DNA from: Dactylonectria macrodidyma
Lineage: Eukaryota > Ascomycota > Sordariomycetes > Hypocreales > Nectriaceae
Reading direction: 5' to 3'
Length of the DNA: 64,000 nt
Assembly (NCBI GenBank): GCA_020744425.1
Contig: JAGMUV010000009.1
Coordinates: 1,984,001-2,048,000, forward strand
The notes under the pieces: generated by a model
Told to the model about the DNA's origin: nothing
Database searches by the model: none
What the model saw: only the letters and a program-made list of their open reading frames with translations
In this document: in pieces, positions 46,955 to 58,500 of the stretch
Layout: every line of letters begins with the position of its first letter
Numbering within the stretch: the first letter of the stretch is position 1
Translations under genes and position numbers: made by a program

Positions 46955-47249
46955 GGTGGATAAACGACGATTGCGGGAGATTGGGCCGAATTGAGAACGA
47001 AGTTAGTTGGTTGGCTTGGAAAGTTGAAATGAGCGGCTGGGAAATTTTGGTGTAGAGGGGCATCATTGAAGCGGCAGAAAATTCCAAAATTTTGGCGGTG
47101 AAGCACAATCGCGCCTCTCATTGGTGCAGACAGACAGTAATATCCACCAAGATCTCATGAACTCTGAAAGAAAAAGACATCTGAACTGACGACAAACTTT
47201 TTTATTTCAGTCGCTGGTATCAGGGTTTCTGAATCCACGCAGCGACAGG
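46955..47249. promoter_or_regulatory. Shared divergent promoter of RPF1 and NOC3
   Basis: Only 295 bp separate the two start codons. The region contains a perfect 12-bp palindrome CCAAAATTTTGG (47,084-47,095) and a nearby GGGAAATTTTGG (47,039-47,050). Both resemble the A/T core of the yeast rRNA-processing element (RRPE, AAAWTTTT). No clear PAC element (GCGATGAG) was found. Co-regulation of the two 60S assembly genes is inferred. Confidence 0.65.
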
Positions 47250-49250
47250 ATGGCGTCCGGTGGCTCTAAACGAAGAAAGCTGGCCCATGACTCCTCAGAC
47301 AATGAGTCGCAGCAGCCAGTTGCTACCAAGAAGGTTCAAAAATCTTTCTTCAAGAATGCCTCAAACTGGGACCTCGAACAGGACTATGAGTCGCGACCGC
47401 GCAAGGGAAAGAAAGCAAAGAAGGATTCCAATCGTCTACCCATCAGGACTGCCGATGGACGATTGGAGCAAACCGAGGCTATAGAGGAGGATACTGCTTC
47501 CATTGAAAGCGACACGGAGTGGCTGGAAGGCCGCGAGGATGAGGTTGAATGGGAACCCGAAGCCGACAAGGAGAAGGAGGAAGCCCCTGAGATCCCCGAG
47601 CCTCAGAGGATTAGGGAAGCGCAGGAAGAGCTGGCCAAGATCGCCATGGCCATGAACGAGAACCCAGAGGAGCACGTTGGCGGATTCAAAGCGCTGGCTA
47701 AGATTGGGCAGTCCAATATCATCGCCATCCAAATGCTCGCCCTCATGACCCAGATGACAGTCTACAAAGACGTCATTCCCGGCTACCGAATACGCCCGCA
47801 AGAGGAAAACGGGCCCAAGGAGCAGCTGTCGAAGGACGTCCGCACACTGAGACAGTACGAGCAAGCCCTGGTCTCTGGTTACCAGGCCTACATCAAGGAG
47901 CTCGCCCGCTGCTCAAAGATGCAAGTGAAGGCTGCCCGCGGAGGCCAAAGCCTATCGACCATCGCTATCACCTGCGTCTGTACGCTCGTCACATCGGTTC
48001 CTCACTTCAACTTCCGCAGCGACCTGCTGAAAATCCTCGTCGGGAAGCTTAGCAGGCGCAAGATCAACGCCGACGGCGTCAAGTGTCTCCAGGCGCTCGA
48101 GACACTGCTTCGTGACGATGAGGAGGGCAGGCCTTCTCTAGAGACCGTGTCTTTCCTTTCCAAAATGCTGAGGGCACGCGAGTTCCAGGTTGATGAGAGA
48201 GTCATCAACGTCTTCCTCAGCCTCCGCCTCCTTTCCGAATTCTCAGGCAAAGCGTCCACTGACAACGTCGAGGGAATGGCGCAAGTCAAGAAAAAGCGCG
48301 AGTTCCGCACCAAGCGAGAACGCAAGGCCAAGAAGGAGCAGAAGGCCCTCGACAAGGACATGTCGCAGGCCGACGCCCTCGTCAGCCACGACGAGCTTGA
48401 GCGCATGCAGTCCGAGACTCTCAAGCTGGTCTTCGCAACATATTTCCGCATTCTCAAGTTGCGTATGTCACACCTGATGGGTGCTGTGCTCGAGGGACTG
48501 GCCAAGTATTCCCATCTCATCAACCAGGACTTCTTTGGTGATCTCCTGGAGGCTCTCAAGGACTTGATCCGGCACAGCGACAACGATGCTGATGAGGAAC
48601 CCACCGCCGACGAGGAAGGCAAGGAAGATGAGGAAGACGACGACGATGTGTTAGCCCGCAACCTCACCCGTGAGGCCCTCCTCTGTACCGTCACAGCATT
48701 TGCCCTCCTCGCTGGCCAAGACGCCCACAACTCCCGCAACGATCTCCACCTCGACCTTTCATTCTTCACCACGCACCTATTCAAGTCCATCCTATCCCTT
48801 TCCACCAACCCCGACCTCGAACTCACCCGCCCATCCAACATCAGCGACTCCACCGCCTCAAAAGTCAACGTCCAGACCACCACCGTTCTCCTCCTCCGCT
48901 CACTGACAGGAATTCTCCTCCCGCCCTGGAACATCCGTTCCGTGCCCCCTTTACGTCTCGCCGCTTTCGTCAAGCAACTCATGACTGCGGCCTTGCAGCT
49001 ACCCGACAAGTCTACACAGGCGGTCCTCGTTCTCCTTAGTGATATTGCTCACACTCACAGCAAGAAAGTGTGTAGTCTGTGGAACACGGAGGAACGCAAG
49101 GGTGACGGACGCTATAACCCAACTAGTGATAGTATCGAGGCAAGCAATCCCTTTACGGCAACGGTATGGGAGGGTGAGTTGTTAAGGAAGCATTACTCTC
49201 CTAAGGTTCGTGAGGGTGTTAAGTTACTAGAGAAGGGAATGTCCGGTTAG
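47250..49250 (+). CDS. NOC3: Nucleolar complex protein 3 (Noc3), pre-60S assembly and export factor
   Basis: A single-exon gene of 666 residues, in the range of fungal Noc3. The N-terminus is basic (SKRRKLAHD) with WDLEQDYESRPRKGKK (40-55), then acidic Glu/Asp-rich stretches. The Noc3 N-terminal domain starts at about 121 (IREAQEELAKIAMAMNENPE). The CBF/Mak21-type helical repeat region forms the C-terminal part, interrupted by an acidic loop near residues 447-467. It ends with HYSPKVREGVKLLEKGM, a signature of the family. Noc3 works with Noc2 in moving late pre-60S particles through the nucleoplasm; yeast Noc3 also has a reported role in replication licensing. Confidence 0.95.
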   Translation: MASGGSKRRKLAHDSSDNESQQPVATKKVQKSFFKNASNWDLEQDYESRPRKGKKAKKDSNRLPIRTADGRLEQTEAIEEDTASIESDTEWLEGREDEVEWEPEADKEKEEAPEIPEPQRIREAQEELAKIAMAMNENPEEHVGGFKALAKIGQSNIIAIQMLALMTQMTVYKDVIPGYRIRPQEENGPKEQLSKDVRTLRQYEQALVSGYQAYIKELARCSKMQVKAARGGQSLSTIAITCVCTLVTSVPHFNFRSDLLKILVGKLSRRKINADGVKCLQALETLLRDDEEGRPSLETVSFLSKMLRAREFQVDERVINVFLSLRLLSEFSGKASTDNVEGMAQVKKKREFRTKRERKAKKEQKALDKDMSQADALVSHDELERMQSETLKLVFATYFRILKLRMSHLMGAVLEGLAKYSHLINQDFFGDLLEALKDLIRHSDNDADEEPTADEEGKEDEEDDDDVLARNLTREALLCTVTAFALLAGQDAHNSRNDLHLDLSFFTTHLFKSILSLSTNPDLELTRPSNISDSTASKVNVQTTTVLLLRSLTGILLPPWNIRSVPPLRLAAFVKQLMTAALQLPDKSTQAVLVLLSDIAHTHSKKVCSLWNTEERKGDGRYNPTSDSIEASNPFTATVWEGELLRKHYSPKVREGVKLLEKGMSG

Positions 49251-49749
49251 ATCAAGATAGACAGCGCGAGGGTATTTCCTTTTCCCTCTTTGAGATATTA
49301 GATGTGCATACTCGAAATAAGGGGCTGATGGCTATCTCACCATTTGCGTCGCTTCACTAGAAAGCAACGGCGTGCTAGTGTCCAGTTTTGGACGATGATA
49401 AATCATTGAAAGTGTTTGTTGTGATCGCGCCTTGATAATCATACATTAACACTCGATTAGCCCACTGCAATGGATTTGATCCATTTCCCCCAAATCTCAT
49501 GCTAGTTTCCCCTTCGCCTCAGTTGAAGGTTAGCCCCGAACTGTCCACACACATGTGATGGCACGATATGCTCCCAGGTCGTAAACCCCTTTTCGTGTTT
49601 TCATCATCCTCCCTCAATCGAAATACTTGATCATTATCACCTTCCCTTATTTAGCTTGCGAATCATGACTTTAGTGAGATAGGCGCTCACGGCTTCTTTC
49701 AAGAGAGCGGCAAGATTGCAGATTGAGTCCGCCTTGAGAAATTGACCCA
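49251..49749. other. Spacer between convergent genes
   Basis: About 500 bases between the NOC3 stop and the stop of the repeat-protein gene. It is A/T-rich, consistent with two 3' untranslated regions. No gene seen. Confidence 0.5.
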
Positions 49750-51720
49750 TCACTTGGTAGCCCACATTGACGCCTTCAATCCCTGTGTAGGCTTTCTTTT
49801 TGCGGTTGTCGATTTGTTTGGCGTAGGTGTGACTGGTGTGGGTGTGAGTGGCGTAGGAAGCCCATATGATACTCCCAAGGGATTACCAAAAGCTGGCAGG
49901 TTTGGCGTTGTTGGCCTAGACATGACCTGGGGGTTTGTACCTTGGTTGACATTCACCGGCGTCTGCAGATAGAGCTGACCAGTGCTGATTCCTGGCACAA
50001 TACGACCGTCAGTGAATTGAACCGGGGTGATAGAAACCAGGTGACCAGTTGATTGGCCGGTTGGCACAATGCAATCATGAAGCTGCAGGTTTGAAAATTG
50101 GACATCAATTTCGCTGTCAGGGGTAGGGGCCCATTCCTGGGCTGCCGGAGACAGCTTTGAATCCACACAACGAATGGCCGGTGATGTTGTACCCTCGTCA
50201 GTGTTCTTTGAAGAGGTGTTTTTCTGTATGAACTCAGCGGTTTTTGGTCGAAGGGTTTCTTTCTGTAACTCCGTGCCGCTTCCCTTTTCCCCAGGATGGA
50301 TTCGGATAGAAGAAGGACGGTCAGCGCCATATCCGACTTCTGAAGTAGTGTGGCCTCGAGAAATGCCTTTCTGTATGAACTCGGTGACCTTTGGCGGAAG
50401 GTTTTCTTTCTGTGGTCCAGGCCCGCCTCCCTTTACTCCATTCGGGATTTGAGTCGAAGAAGTACAGTTAGCGTCATGTCCAACCTCTGAAGTAGTGTGG
50501 CCCTGAGAGATGTCTTTCTGTATCAACTTGGAGACTTTTGGCTGAAGATTTTTTTTCTGTGGCTCAGTACCGCCTCCATTTCCTTCAGTCTGGATTTGGG
50601 ATGAAGAAGAACGGTTAGCATCATGTCCAAGCTCCGAAGGAGTGTCGCCTTGAGAGATGTCTTTCTGCATGGATTTAGTGACTTTTGGCTGAAGATTTTT
50701 CTTCTCTGGCTCATCCTTTCCCTTCCCTTCAGTCCGAATTTGGGATGAAGAAGGGTTATCGTCATGCCCAATCTTCGAGGGGGTGTGACCTTGATTAGGC
50801 TCCTTCGGCTGATGAATAGGCTGAGTAGCGACTACCACTGAAGGCTGATCATTTGCGAGGAGCCAAAAAGCAGCTGGGGGAACTTGAAACTGTTTCTTTA
50901 CCTCCGCTGAGTCTTGGTCCATAAGAGAAAAGAAAGAATCAACGACGTCATCCTTTGTGGCCTGTTTCGTGGTGTTGGTGGTGTCGGCAAGAGGTTGAGA
51001 GCCTCGTGGCTTGTTTAACACAGGGGCCACTAGGTTGGTGGTGCCTACGATAGGCTGCCAGCCCTCTTGCTTGGCTAGCACAGGAGCCGCTGAGCTGGTG
51101 GGAAGCTTTACAACAATCGGAGCAGTATCCTCTCGAGCCATTACGGGGACTGGTGTCTTAGTTTCAGCAGACTGACACAGACGTAAGAATCCCTCAGCTG
51201 CAGCAAAATTGAGTGGTGCTTTTTTGGTGTCAGCTTTTGTAGAATTGGGCATGGTGTCCTTCCGAGTCGCTTCGGAGTTAGATGCTTGCAAAGAGTCAGA
51301 TCAATACCACTGAAAGAGCCCAACGATGTACTCACAGACTTCTCGCTTGGGGTAATTATCTTGACGGCCTAGGAAATCTGCGGCCTTGGTCCCCAAGATA
51401 GGCCCAGGGCCTATTTTTGAAATATCTGAGGCCAATGTGGTCGTGTAGCTCCGTTGACTCGGGGGTGGAACGCTCAAAGGTGGTCGTTCTGAGCGTCCCT
51501 GTTGTTGTTCCTGGCGACCCTTGCCCTGGTTTGAATAGTGAGGAGTCACTTGGTCCTGTCGGTCGGGTTGAGGTCTGCTCCCCCCACTGGAGGAACCGCC
51601 TTTGCTGCGGTGAGGTGCTTCTTTGGCTGAACCTCCTTTCTTGAAACTCTGAGCGAGTTCAAGAGCAGCCTTCAGCTTGGCTTGGTCGTTGTAACCTGAT
51701 CCCTCCATCTTTTGATGCAT
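49750..51720 (-). CDS. Unrecognised internally repetitive, disordered protein
   Basis: Two exons on the minus strand, 51,720-51,336 and 51,284-49,750, giving 639 residues if joined. The intron (51 bp) has a GTGAGT donor and a CTGAC branch site, and must end in AAG: the nearer CAG gives an early stop, whereas AAG restores the frame exactly. No known domain is seen. The first 125 residues are Gly/Ser/Gln-rich. Four tandem units of 47-49 residues (about 50,190-50,800) share HTTSEVGHDA, KKNLQPKV and FIQKDISQG motifs. The C-terminus is Pro/Thr-rich (TPTPVTPTPN). There is no signal peptide or membrane segment. It sits between NOC3 and POP3. An upstream exon is possible. Function unknown. Confidence 0.7.
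50190..50800 (-). repeat. Four tandem coding repeats of 47-49 codons
   Basis: Four consecutive units of 141-147 bp inside the orphan gene, with core motifs SEVGHDA, SSTQI, KKNLQPKV and IQKDISQG. The outer units are more diverged than the inner ones, and every unit length is a multiple of three, so the frame is kept. Confidence 0.85.
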
Positions 51721-52679
51721 TCACCAGGTCCTGTCGACCGAAAACCAGGGCCAAATATGCTTTTGACTAGTAGAGGTCAGCTCGTCGAAGAAGAAGAAGA
51801 GAGATGACAACCTCGATTGCTTCGATGGCCGTATCGTCGACGGGAAGCTGACCTTGGATTATGTTCTGCTCAAGTGGGAAGGTGAAGGACGTTTGTGCTG
51901 CCTACTACTGTGGCAGATGTGCACGAGAAAGCTCGTCCGTCGCCTTCGGTTGAAGACAGAAGATGCGTTTGGACGCGTATGGAGAAGTGACGTGCTTGGC
52001 TCGAGAACGTGAAAGGAAGACTCTGAAGTAGGATAGGCCAGGAAGAGAGAAGTTGAAGGAGACGGTTGAAGGAGGCGAGCTAGTTAGAAAAATGAAGAGG
52101 TGCGAGGAGGAAAGAACCTGAGGCGAGAAGGCCTTTATGGTGTGCCGCTGACGGAGGCAAAACACGGGAGGTGCGACGGGTGGTGGGTGAATAGAAGGAT
52201 CAAAACAAGCACACCCGATTGCACGCACTCAGCACAGCCAATTAGCATCGTCAATCTTCGCTGCCATTGAATAGATTTTCTAGTTGATTCCAGTTCGACC
52301 TACCCAGGGGATCCAATAGAGCCGCTTCATTGCCTAGTTTGCTCTTCAGATTTCCTTTGGGGGGGGTTTTTTTTTTTTTTTTGGGAGGGCAAACTGGTCT
52401 ACTTGATGGCACCATGATTTGGCTTCTGATCAAGTTTGTAGTAAGACCAACACATCGTCCTCCACGTTCTAGTGACAGAATATGTTTCCTCCAATCCATC
52501 GCATTTCTTCATAGTAGGCAGTAGCAGCATGATAAAGTCCTCGTCAGAGGTCTCTCATCTTCCCCATTGGGTAGATCTGATGCAAATTTGTGGTCACCCA
52601 TGAGGGAGTGTGGTTTTTGAAGACGATCATCCGACATCTTATTATCGGATGTATATTGACATGACAACCTTCTATCATA
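51721..52679. other. Spacer: repeat-protein promoter and POP3 3' end
   Basis: About 960 bases. The left half is probably the promoter and leader of the minus-strand repeat-protein gene. A G8T16 tract lies at 52,359-52,382. No separate gene is supported. Confidence 0.5.
52359..52382 (+). repeat. G8T16 homopolymer junction
   Basis: Eight G residues are followed directly by sixteen T residues, in a spacer. Confidence 0.9.
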
Positions 52680-53506
52680 TTACTCAGTTCGCACTCGCTT
52701 AGGACCAACAGTAGCCTCAGTTGCGTTGATCATCGTCACCAGGTACTTTGCTTCCTGTGTTTTCTCCAGCCAGGCAGCATCCACAGGTTCCACAGTCCTC
52801 CGGACAAGCTCCTGCAAGGCGCTGGCGCCTGGGGCATCCGTCCTGATAGCGACCGACGAAACCCTAGGTAACCCCAAACAAGCACTCAGCCGTTCAGAGC
52901 ACGGCTTGGAGAACCCGACCAACCGGATCTTCTTATTGGCCTCAAGGTGCCTTGAGCCGGCGCCAACAATCTGCGGAAAGTGACAATTAAAAGGCGATGA
53001 CTGATCCCCGCGTGATACGAAGATCATCGAATACTGTCGGTCAGAATTGCCGCTATCCGCGTCAAGCGTCCTGGTTATCGAGTTTAGGCCGACGTCAATC
53101 ATGGTGTTTAGCTCAGGCATTGGTGGTACTGGAGGTTCTTCATCAGCACCCTGTGTCTTTCTGGCCGCTTTTTCCCGCTTCGCAGCTCTTTTTCCTTTAG
53201 ATGGCTTGGTATAGCTCAGTCGGTGCTGACCCAAGGGAGTCAAGAGACTAGAGAGACGATTTGTTAGAACAATCTAGTTCGGAGCTGCTTTGCTCCGGCA
53301 CCTAGAAGGAAGCGAGCTGGACTTACTCGCACAGCAGCTCGAGGATAGTGTCCTGGTCATCTGGAGAAACCGTTGGCCTATAGATCCAGTCAGCGATCTG
53401 AACAGATAAAGGAAGTTGATGGCGAGAAATACCATTGGATGGTTGAAAAGGGCGTGTCCAGTTGGTGTACAACTCTTTTTCGATTGGGTTGTGAAGTGAT
53501 TGCCAT
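52680..53506 (-). CDS. POP3: RNase P / RNase MRP subunit Pop3
   Basis: Three exons on the minus strand: 53,506-53,433, 53,377-53,327 and 53,247-52,680, in phase, 230 residues. Joining the exons gives the diagnostic Pop3 start: QLDTPFSTIQWPTVSPDDQ, then TILELLCDLLTPLGQHR. A basic SKGKRAAKREKAARK linker follows. The second half has MIDVGLNSITRTL, YSMIFVSRGDQSS and an L7Ae/Rpp38-like fold ending VEPVDAAWLEKTQEAKYL. Pop3 binds the RNA of RNase P (tRNA 5' maturation) and RNase MRP (pre-rRNA cleavage) in the nucleolus. The two 5' introns (55 and 79 bp) split the gene so that single-frame reading finds only the last exon. Confidence 0.92.
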
Positions 53507-54582
53507 GGTGATTGGCGTAAGACAGCCTTGACGACTCGCAATTTTGGGCAGTCCAAGTGTTGCAGATCTTAGCTGCCAGCTCGGAATACCTGGCTAATTT
53601 GAATGATGTAAGAGATAGAAGGATAGGCATATGCGTTGTGTCATAGCCGAGGATGAGATCACACTGAAGGATTGGGCGAGGGTTGAAATTATTCACAAGG
53701 GGCGTTCTTGTGTGGGTCTGCGTTGGCTACCGATGTGGAGGCACCTCAAATGGGTATTCCGTCATCCGTCATGTCGCTCCGAGGTAACTCTATGCCGACT
53801 AATGTCCATCCCAGCGCCCGGAGCTGTCAACGGTGGATTACTGCAGTATGCGTGCGAGACAAATATGAAATGACACATGGAACACAAAATGCTTCTGGAG
53901 CTCCTGCGAGAGACGATGGATGCCTGTATTCAATGTCTTTGGCATGCTTGGGGACATTGTGCATGCTGCAGTACATAGAGCAGCCTTTTGAGATCGTACA
54001 ACTGTTTCAGAGTCACCGTTGCGAGATCCCGACCCCACGTGGGCCGCTTTTCATCAAGGCAACCTTAATGGACCAACATCTCAGTGGCGAGTAGGTCAAA
54101 GTACATGACCATCAGCGGCTTAACACTGTGAGCTATGTGTGACAAGATGCACCCACTGAACTCAGCTCGGCCTAATAACGTCACAAAGCGGCGTGCTAGA
54201 AGCCTCAGGCATATAGATACATAAAGTAAAGTCGCTCACACAGTGTGTTACGTGACAGCCGGCCAACATGCCCTCGGGCCAACGAAACGCCAATCTGCAT
54301 TGGCGGTGCTCTAAACTGTGAGGAGTCGCGTCAGATGCCCATCAACTTCCCCTCGGTACTGGGTTCGCGTCTAGGTTCTCTTCGCACGGTGCACTGCCTG
54401 GCCATCTATGCGCCTCTTGGCCTCCCTCTTCATATGAATCCTAGTTCTCATGAGAGCTCCAAATATTCTCCATGCCTTCGCGTGCCCCCCCCTCCGTGTC
54501 TTGGTGATAACGCCCGTAATTACCCCACCACCACCGCCATCACCACTGAGGCTCCGCGGGTTCGCAAAACGGAGCCTCCAAC

Positions 54583-54618
54583 GTACCTACCTAGGTACGT
54601 AGGTACCAACCTACCTAC
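54583..54618. repeat. TACCTAGGTA / TACGTAGGTA palindrome cluster
   Basis: Overlapping palindromes built from TACCTAGGTACGTAGGTACC followed by direct copies of CTACCTAC. Confidence 0.7.
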
Positions 54619-55077
54619 AGCTGCAGGGCTGGATGCTACTGCACTGTACTGCACTGAACCTCGCAAGCACCTCTAGCTTTCTCTCACAGTCAGACTCCGA
54701 GCCTCGCCTGCTCGTCCTTCGATTCTTCTCCTTTCTATTCGCCCGTTCACCCGGCCTACACCCAACAGGCTACGTGTTGCCCGCCTTCTTCCTCATCGTT
54801 GCTCGCACAAACAACGTTTCCTTGTCAAGTTAACAGCAGAGCACCCGCAGCTTCCCGTGGGCATTGATGCAATCACTGCTACGACCACCCCTTACCCCGC
54901 TCTGGGACCACCCCTGAACAGGCAGCTTCTGGCTTCAGCGCTCTGCCAGTTCGTTGCCTCCCCTCATCACCAGCTGTCAAAACCCACCCAGGTCACTGTT
55001 CGACCACTTTGAGCGCTATCAACTACCCGTCCGCCCCCCATCTGCGCGATCGGGCTGGCGCTGTTGGCCGCCGAGCC

Positions 55078-55124
55078 GTAGGTACCTTGGGCATCTAGTA
55101 GCCACCTGGCAGGTACCTACCTAG
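55078..55124. repeat. TAGGTACC / TACCTACCTAG motif pair
   Basis: A GTAGGTACC copy and a GGTACCTACCTAG copy about 30 bp apart, in opposite orientation. Confidence 0.55.
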
Positions 55125-55561
55125 AGGCCTCTGACTGCCTCTGATTCCAAAGTCTACCCGCCTAGGTTAGTGGTAGCTGTTCCTCTACTAAGCCCACCCC
55201 CAGTGATTCTGGCGTCTTTGGCGGGGTACCCACACAAGCACCGCGCCCTGCCAATCCATGTTCCCCCATATCCCAGACTCAACTCCCCATATCCGTATCC
55301 CACCTCTCAATCAATCAACCTGCACCATTCACCATATCAAAAAGTCCAGGTTTCTGCTCTCTTCACCCCATTTCGGAGCCTTGGACACAATCTGCGCCTT
55401 CCCGAGCCTTGCTCCTGCCCTCTTGCCTCTCCGCGCTCGCTCTGCTTACCAAACCCACATGTTAATTTTGTGCAGCTGTCGCCGGGGCGTCTTTCGCGAC
55501 GGTGTGACGGCTCTGCACCTCCACGCTTCGTGCCCTTCTTCCTCCATCTTGCACCACCCCG

Positions 55562-58500
55562 ATGGACCTCGTTTCGAGACCCCTGGACCATCCAGATCGC
55601 GCCGGATCCGCTGAGCCAAGCTCGACACGGCCCAACCCTTTTGATGACGGCGACATCTCCTCCCGAAAACGACGGCGCACCTCCCTCTCGGGCTCGCCAG
55701 GTGCTTCCCACAATACCGTGAATCCCGTCCACGAATCCTCGAGCTCCTCCACCCTTGAGGGCGAGCCCGGCCTCTCCGACGACGTACTAAATACAGAGGT
55801 CCAACAAAACCCCATTACACCCCAGACTCCCGAGCAAAATTACGTCTCACTAGAGCCTGCCACCGAGCCTTCGTCCAGCATGGTTACGATTAACCTTCGC
55901 AACGTCCCTGACGATGATGAGGCATCCCCTTCGCCCGTTTCCCCTTCGCCGGCCATCAAGGCTTCAATCAACAGCGCCGTTCCCGGTGCGCAGGGCGACA
56001 ACGTGAAAAGCAGCGTCGAAGATCCTGAGATCGATCTGCCTGCTCCTATCCAAAGCTTGGATACCCCACAGTCGTCCTCTTCTTCCTCTGGGAGTCCGCC
56101 CATTGAAATCATTACCGTGCCGTCAGACGACGAAATGCCATCGGGTAGGGAAAGCGTGGATCTTACCATGTCTGGAGAAGACCTGGTCTTGATCGACCCT
56201 GTTCAGGATTTTCCTTTCAACGATTCCGAGGAGAGCCTTGTGGAGACTGTACATCGACTAACACAGTACCTCTCAACCCGTGAGATAAATTATCCCGTCC
56301 CAATTCAGTAATACATTGCTAAGCAGCGCAGAAACCCCATTAGATGAGACGGTGCTTGAAAATATCCAGCAATGGCTAGAGCAATACCTCAGGTACATCA
56401 AGGATGTCAATCAGTCTACCGCCTGGGACTCGTGTAGTTTGAACCGCAACTTTTGGCAAGCCTTTCCGGAAATCATTGTAGCATTGTCCTGTCGGAAGTA
56501 AGTTCACCTAACCCTTGCAGAGCCAATGGAAGCTGACAGAAGTCAGGCCACCTATAACAAAGTCCCCAACAGTACGGGGCGTCATAATGGACCTATATTC
56601 GGGGTTCGCGAAATTGACGGCATGGTTCATCGCGTTCGACCACCATGCCATTCAAGAACTGCTATTAGCGGAAACAAACCAAGATCGTCGCTGTCCTGAT
56701 CTCCTTTCTCTGTGGTATCTACAAACACTCCATGGGCTCACTCGTGCGCGATTCAGTGGCGAACATGTGGCAGAAAATGAACTCCCGCCTTCACGATCAG
56801 ACGACGCGTCGTATCTCATCAAAAATTTCCAAGACAGTCAAGGTGGCAGCCTCGCTTGCCTTGTTCAGTTCGCCACTGGCTTGATCGATCTTCTCCCCGC
56901 ATTCCCTAGGTTGGCCGATAGTCTTGCACCATTATGTCAGATCGCTGCAGATATCATGGGGGATGCAGTCTTCGGTATTTACCCTCACCCGAGCGTATCA
57001 ATACCAAAGCAGCAGTTGGAGATAGGCCATCGACTACATGATTTAGTCTCGGACGCGCTTACGGCAATGATTGAGAAGCATGTCACCCAGCTGAGCAGCG
57101 ACAGCCTCACAGGTGGAATACAGGCCCTGTCAGATATTCTCAAGTTGAGTTTCCAAGGCAGCCATCAGCACGCGACCGAGCTTTTACTGGAGCATCGGCG
57201 AATCTATCCCAACCTCCCATCCAAACATACAGTCGAGGCGATCGTCTGTGAAGAGAGGTTTTCCATCTTAACCAAGCTCATTCGGTCGAGCCAAATGCAA
57301 CTCCGAGTCATGGGGGTTACTACCATGTGTGGTGATCTGATAATGTATTGGAAACGCCATGGCGACAATGCGGAGGAAGTGAGCACCGCCTATCTCAATC
57401 ACCTTGCCGAGTATTTACTCCGCACGGAGCTAGTCGAGTACATTCTGGGGCCAAATTGCCATCCAGAAATCATTGTCGAAAGCGCTAATATCATTGGATT
57501 TCTGGTGGTAACTAGAATGTATCGCGAGGAGCATACTGATCTGTTGTGGCAAGGCATAACATCAAGTCAAGATCCCCGAGTTGCCGACGCCTTGACCCGG
57601 ATGCTCACCAACATTACCAACCTCTTCGACTACAAAGGCCTTCTAGTCCTCTGCGGTAAGCTGCAAACATTACCAATCGAATGTTTTACGCCAGCAATCC
57701 GGGTTTTCTGGGAAAGCGTCCTTCGATACATGGTTGCAAGACCTGCTGTCGAGAGACCAACTCTTACCTTTCATCCCTACGATCTATGCCTACGTTTACT
57801 CCGAGAGTCTTGCATCTACGGAGCTGGTTCGCAAGTAGCACATCCGGAAATGCAGCATGCTGCAATGCAGAAATTCAAGGAACTTTTACCCTACGGCCCA
57901 GATGTTGAAGGTCGTCAGCAGCTATATCAAAGCTGCATCAATGACATTGCGAAGCAATCGACCACAACTTTAGGTAGCCTCTGGTGCCTATCCATGGCAA
58001 TTCGACCAGCAACAGCCACGGAGATACATGTCTTGACGGAAAAACATGGCCTGGCAAAGCTCATTGTGGACGAACTGGAGCATGCAGTGGAAGCCGGGCG
58101 AGCAGCAGGTGTCCCTGCAGTACTCTACGGCGGCGCCAATCAGCCTCGGAGGGAGTTCATTGCTCACATCATACAACTTGAACCTCAGACTATGGATGGG
58201 GAATTGGGCGCCAGGCTCTGGGCCTTGTTGGTTGGGCCTCGTTCCCCTAGCCTTGAAGACAGACGCGCTGGCTGGAGCATTCTCAACACGGTCAAGCAAT
58301 CTTCGTTCCAGAATCCGTTTCTTCGAACATGTCTGTCGCAATACCTACCAAGCCTTCCACCGTCGTGCTTCTGCGATGGCATGCTGGAGTTTGTGCGCGG
58401 TGGGCTTTTGCCTCGTCTCAACGAAATGGGGGACCTCGTGCTTGATGATCAAGATATGTTGGCAGCGAGCGGCATTGAGGAATTGTGGCGTTTGATCTTA

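Larger units (their letters stand above)
53507..55561. other. Divergent spacer between POP3 and the ubiquitin protease gene
   Basis: About 2 kb with no gene that can be supported. TACCTAGGTA-type clusters lie at 54,583-54,618 and 55,078-55,124. The last 500 bases are C/T-rich and form the probable promoter and leader of the protease gene. Confidence 0.5.

Noticed and set aside
46335..46994. 219-codon plus-strand frame opposite RPF1
   Set aside because: Poly-Ser shadow of the acidic Rpf1 segment.
48002..49009. 335-codon minus-strand frame inside NOC3
   Set aside because: Ser/Arg-rich mirror of the NOC3 coding strand; no independent support.
53708..54094. 128-codon plus-strand frame in the POP3-protease spacer
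   Set aside because: No domain, poor start context and no partner exon; kept as unannotated spacer.
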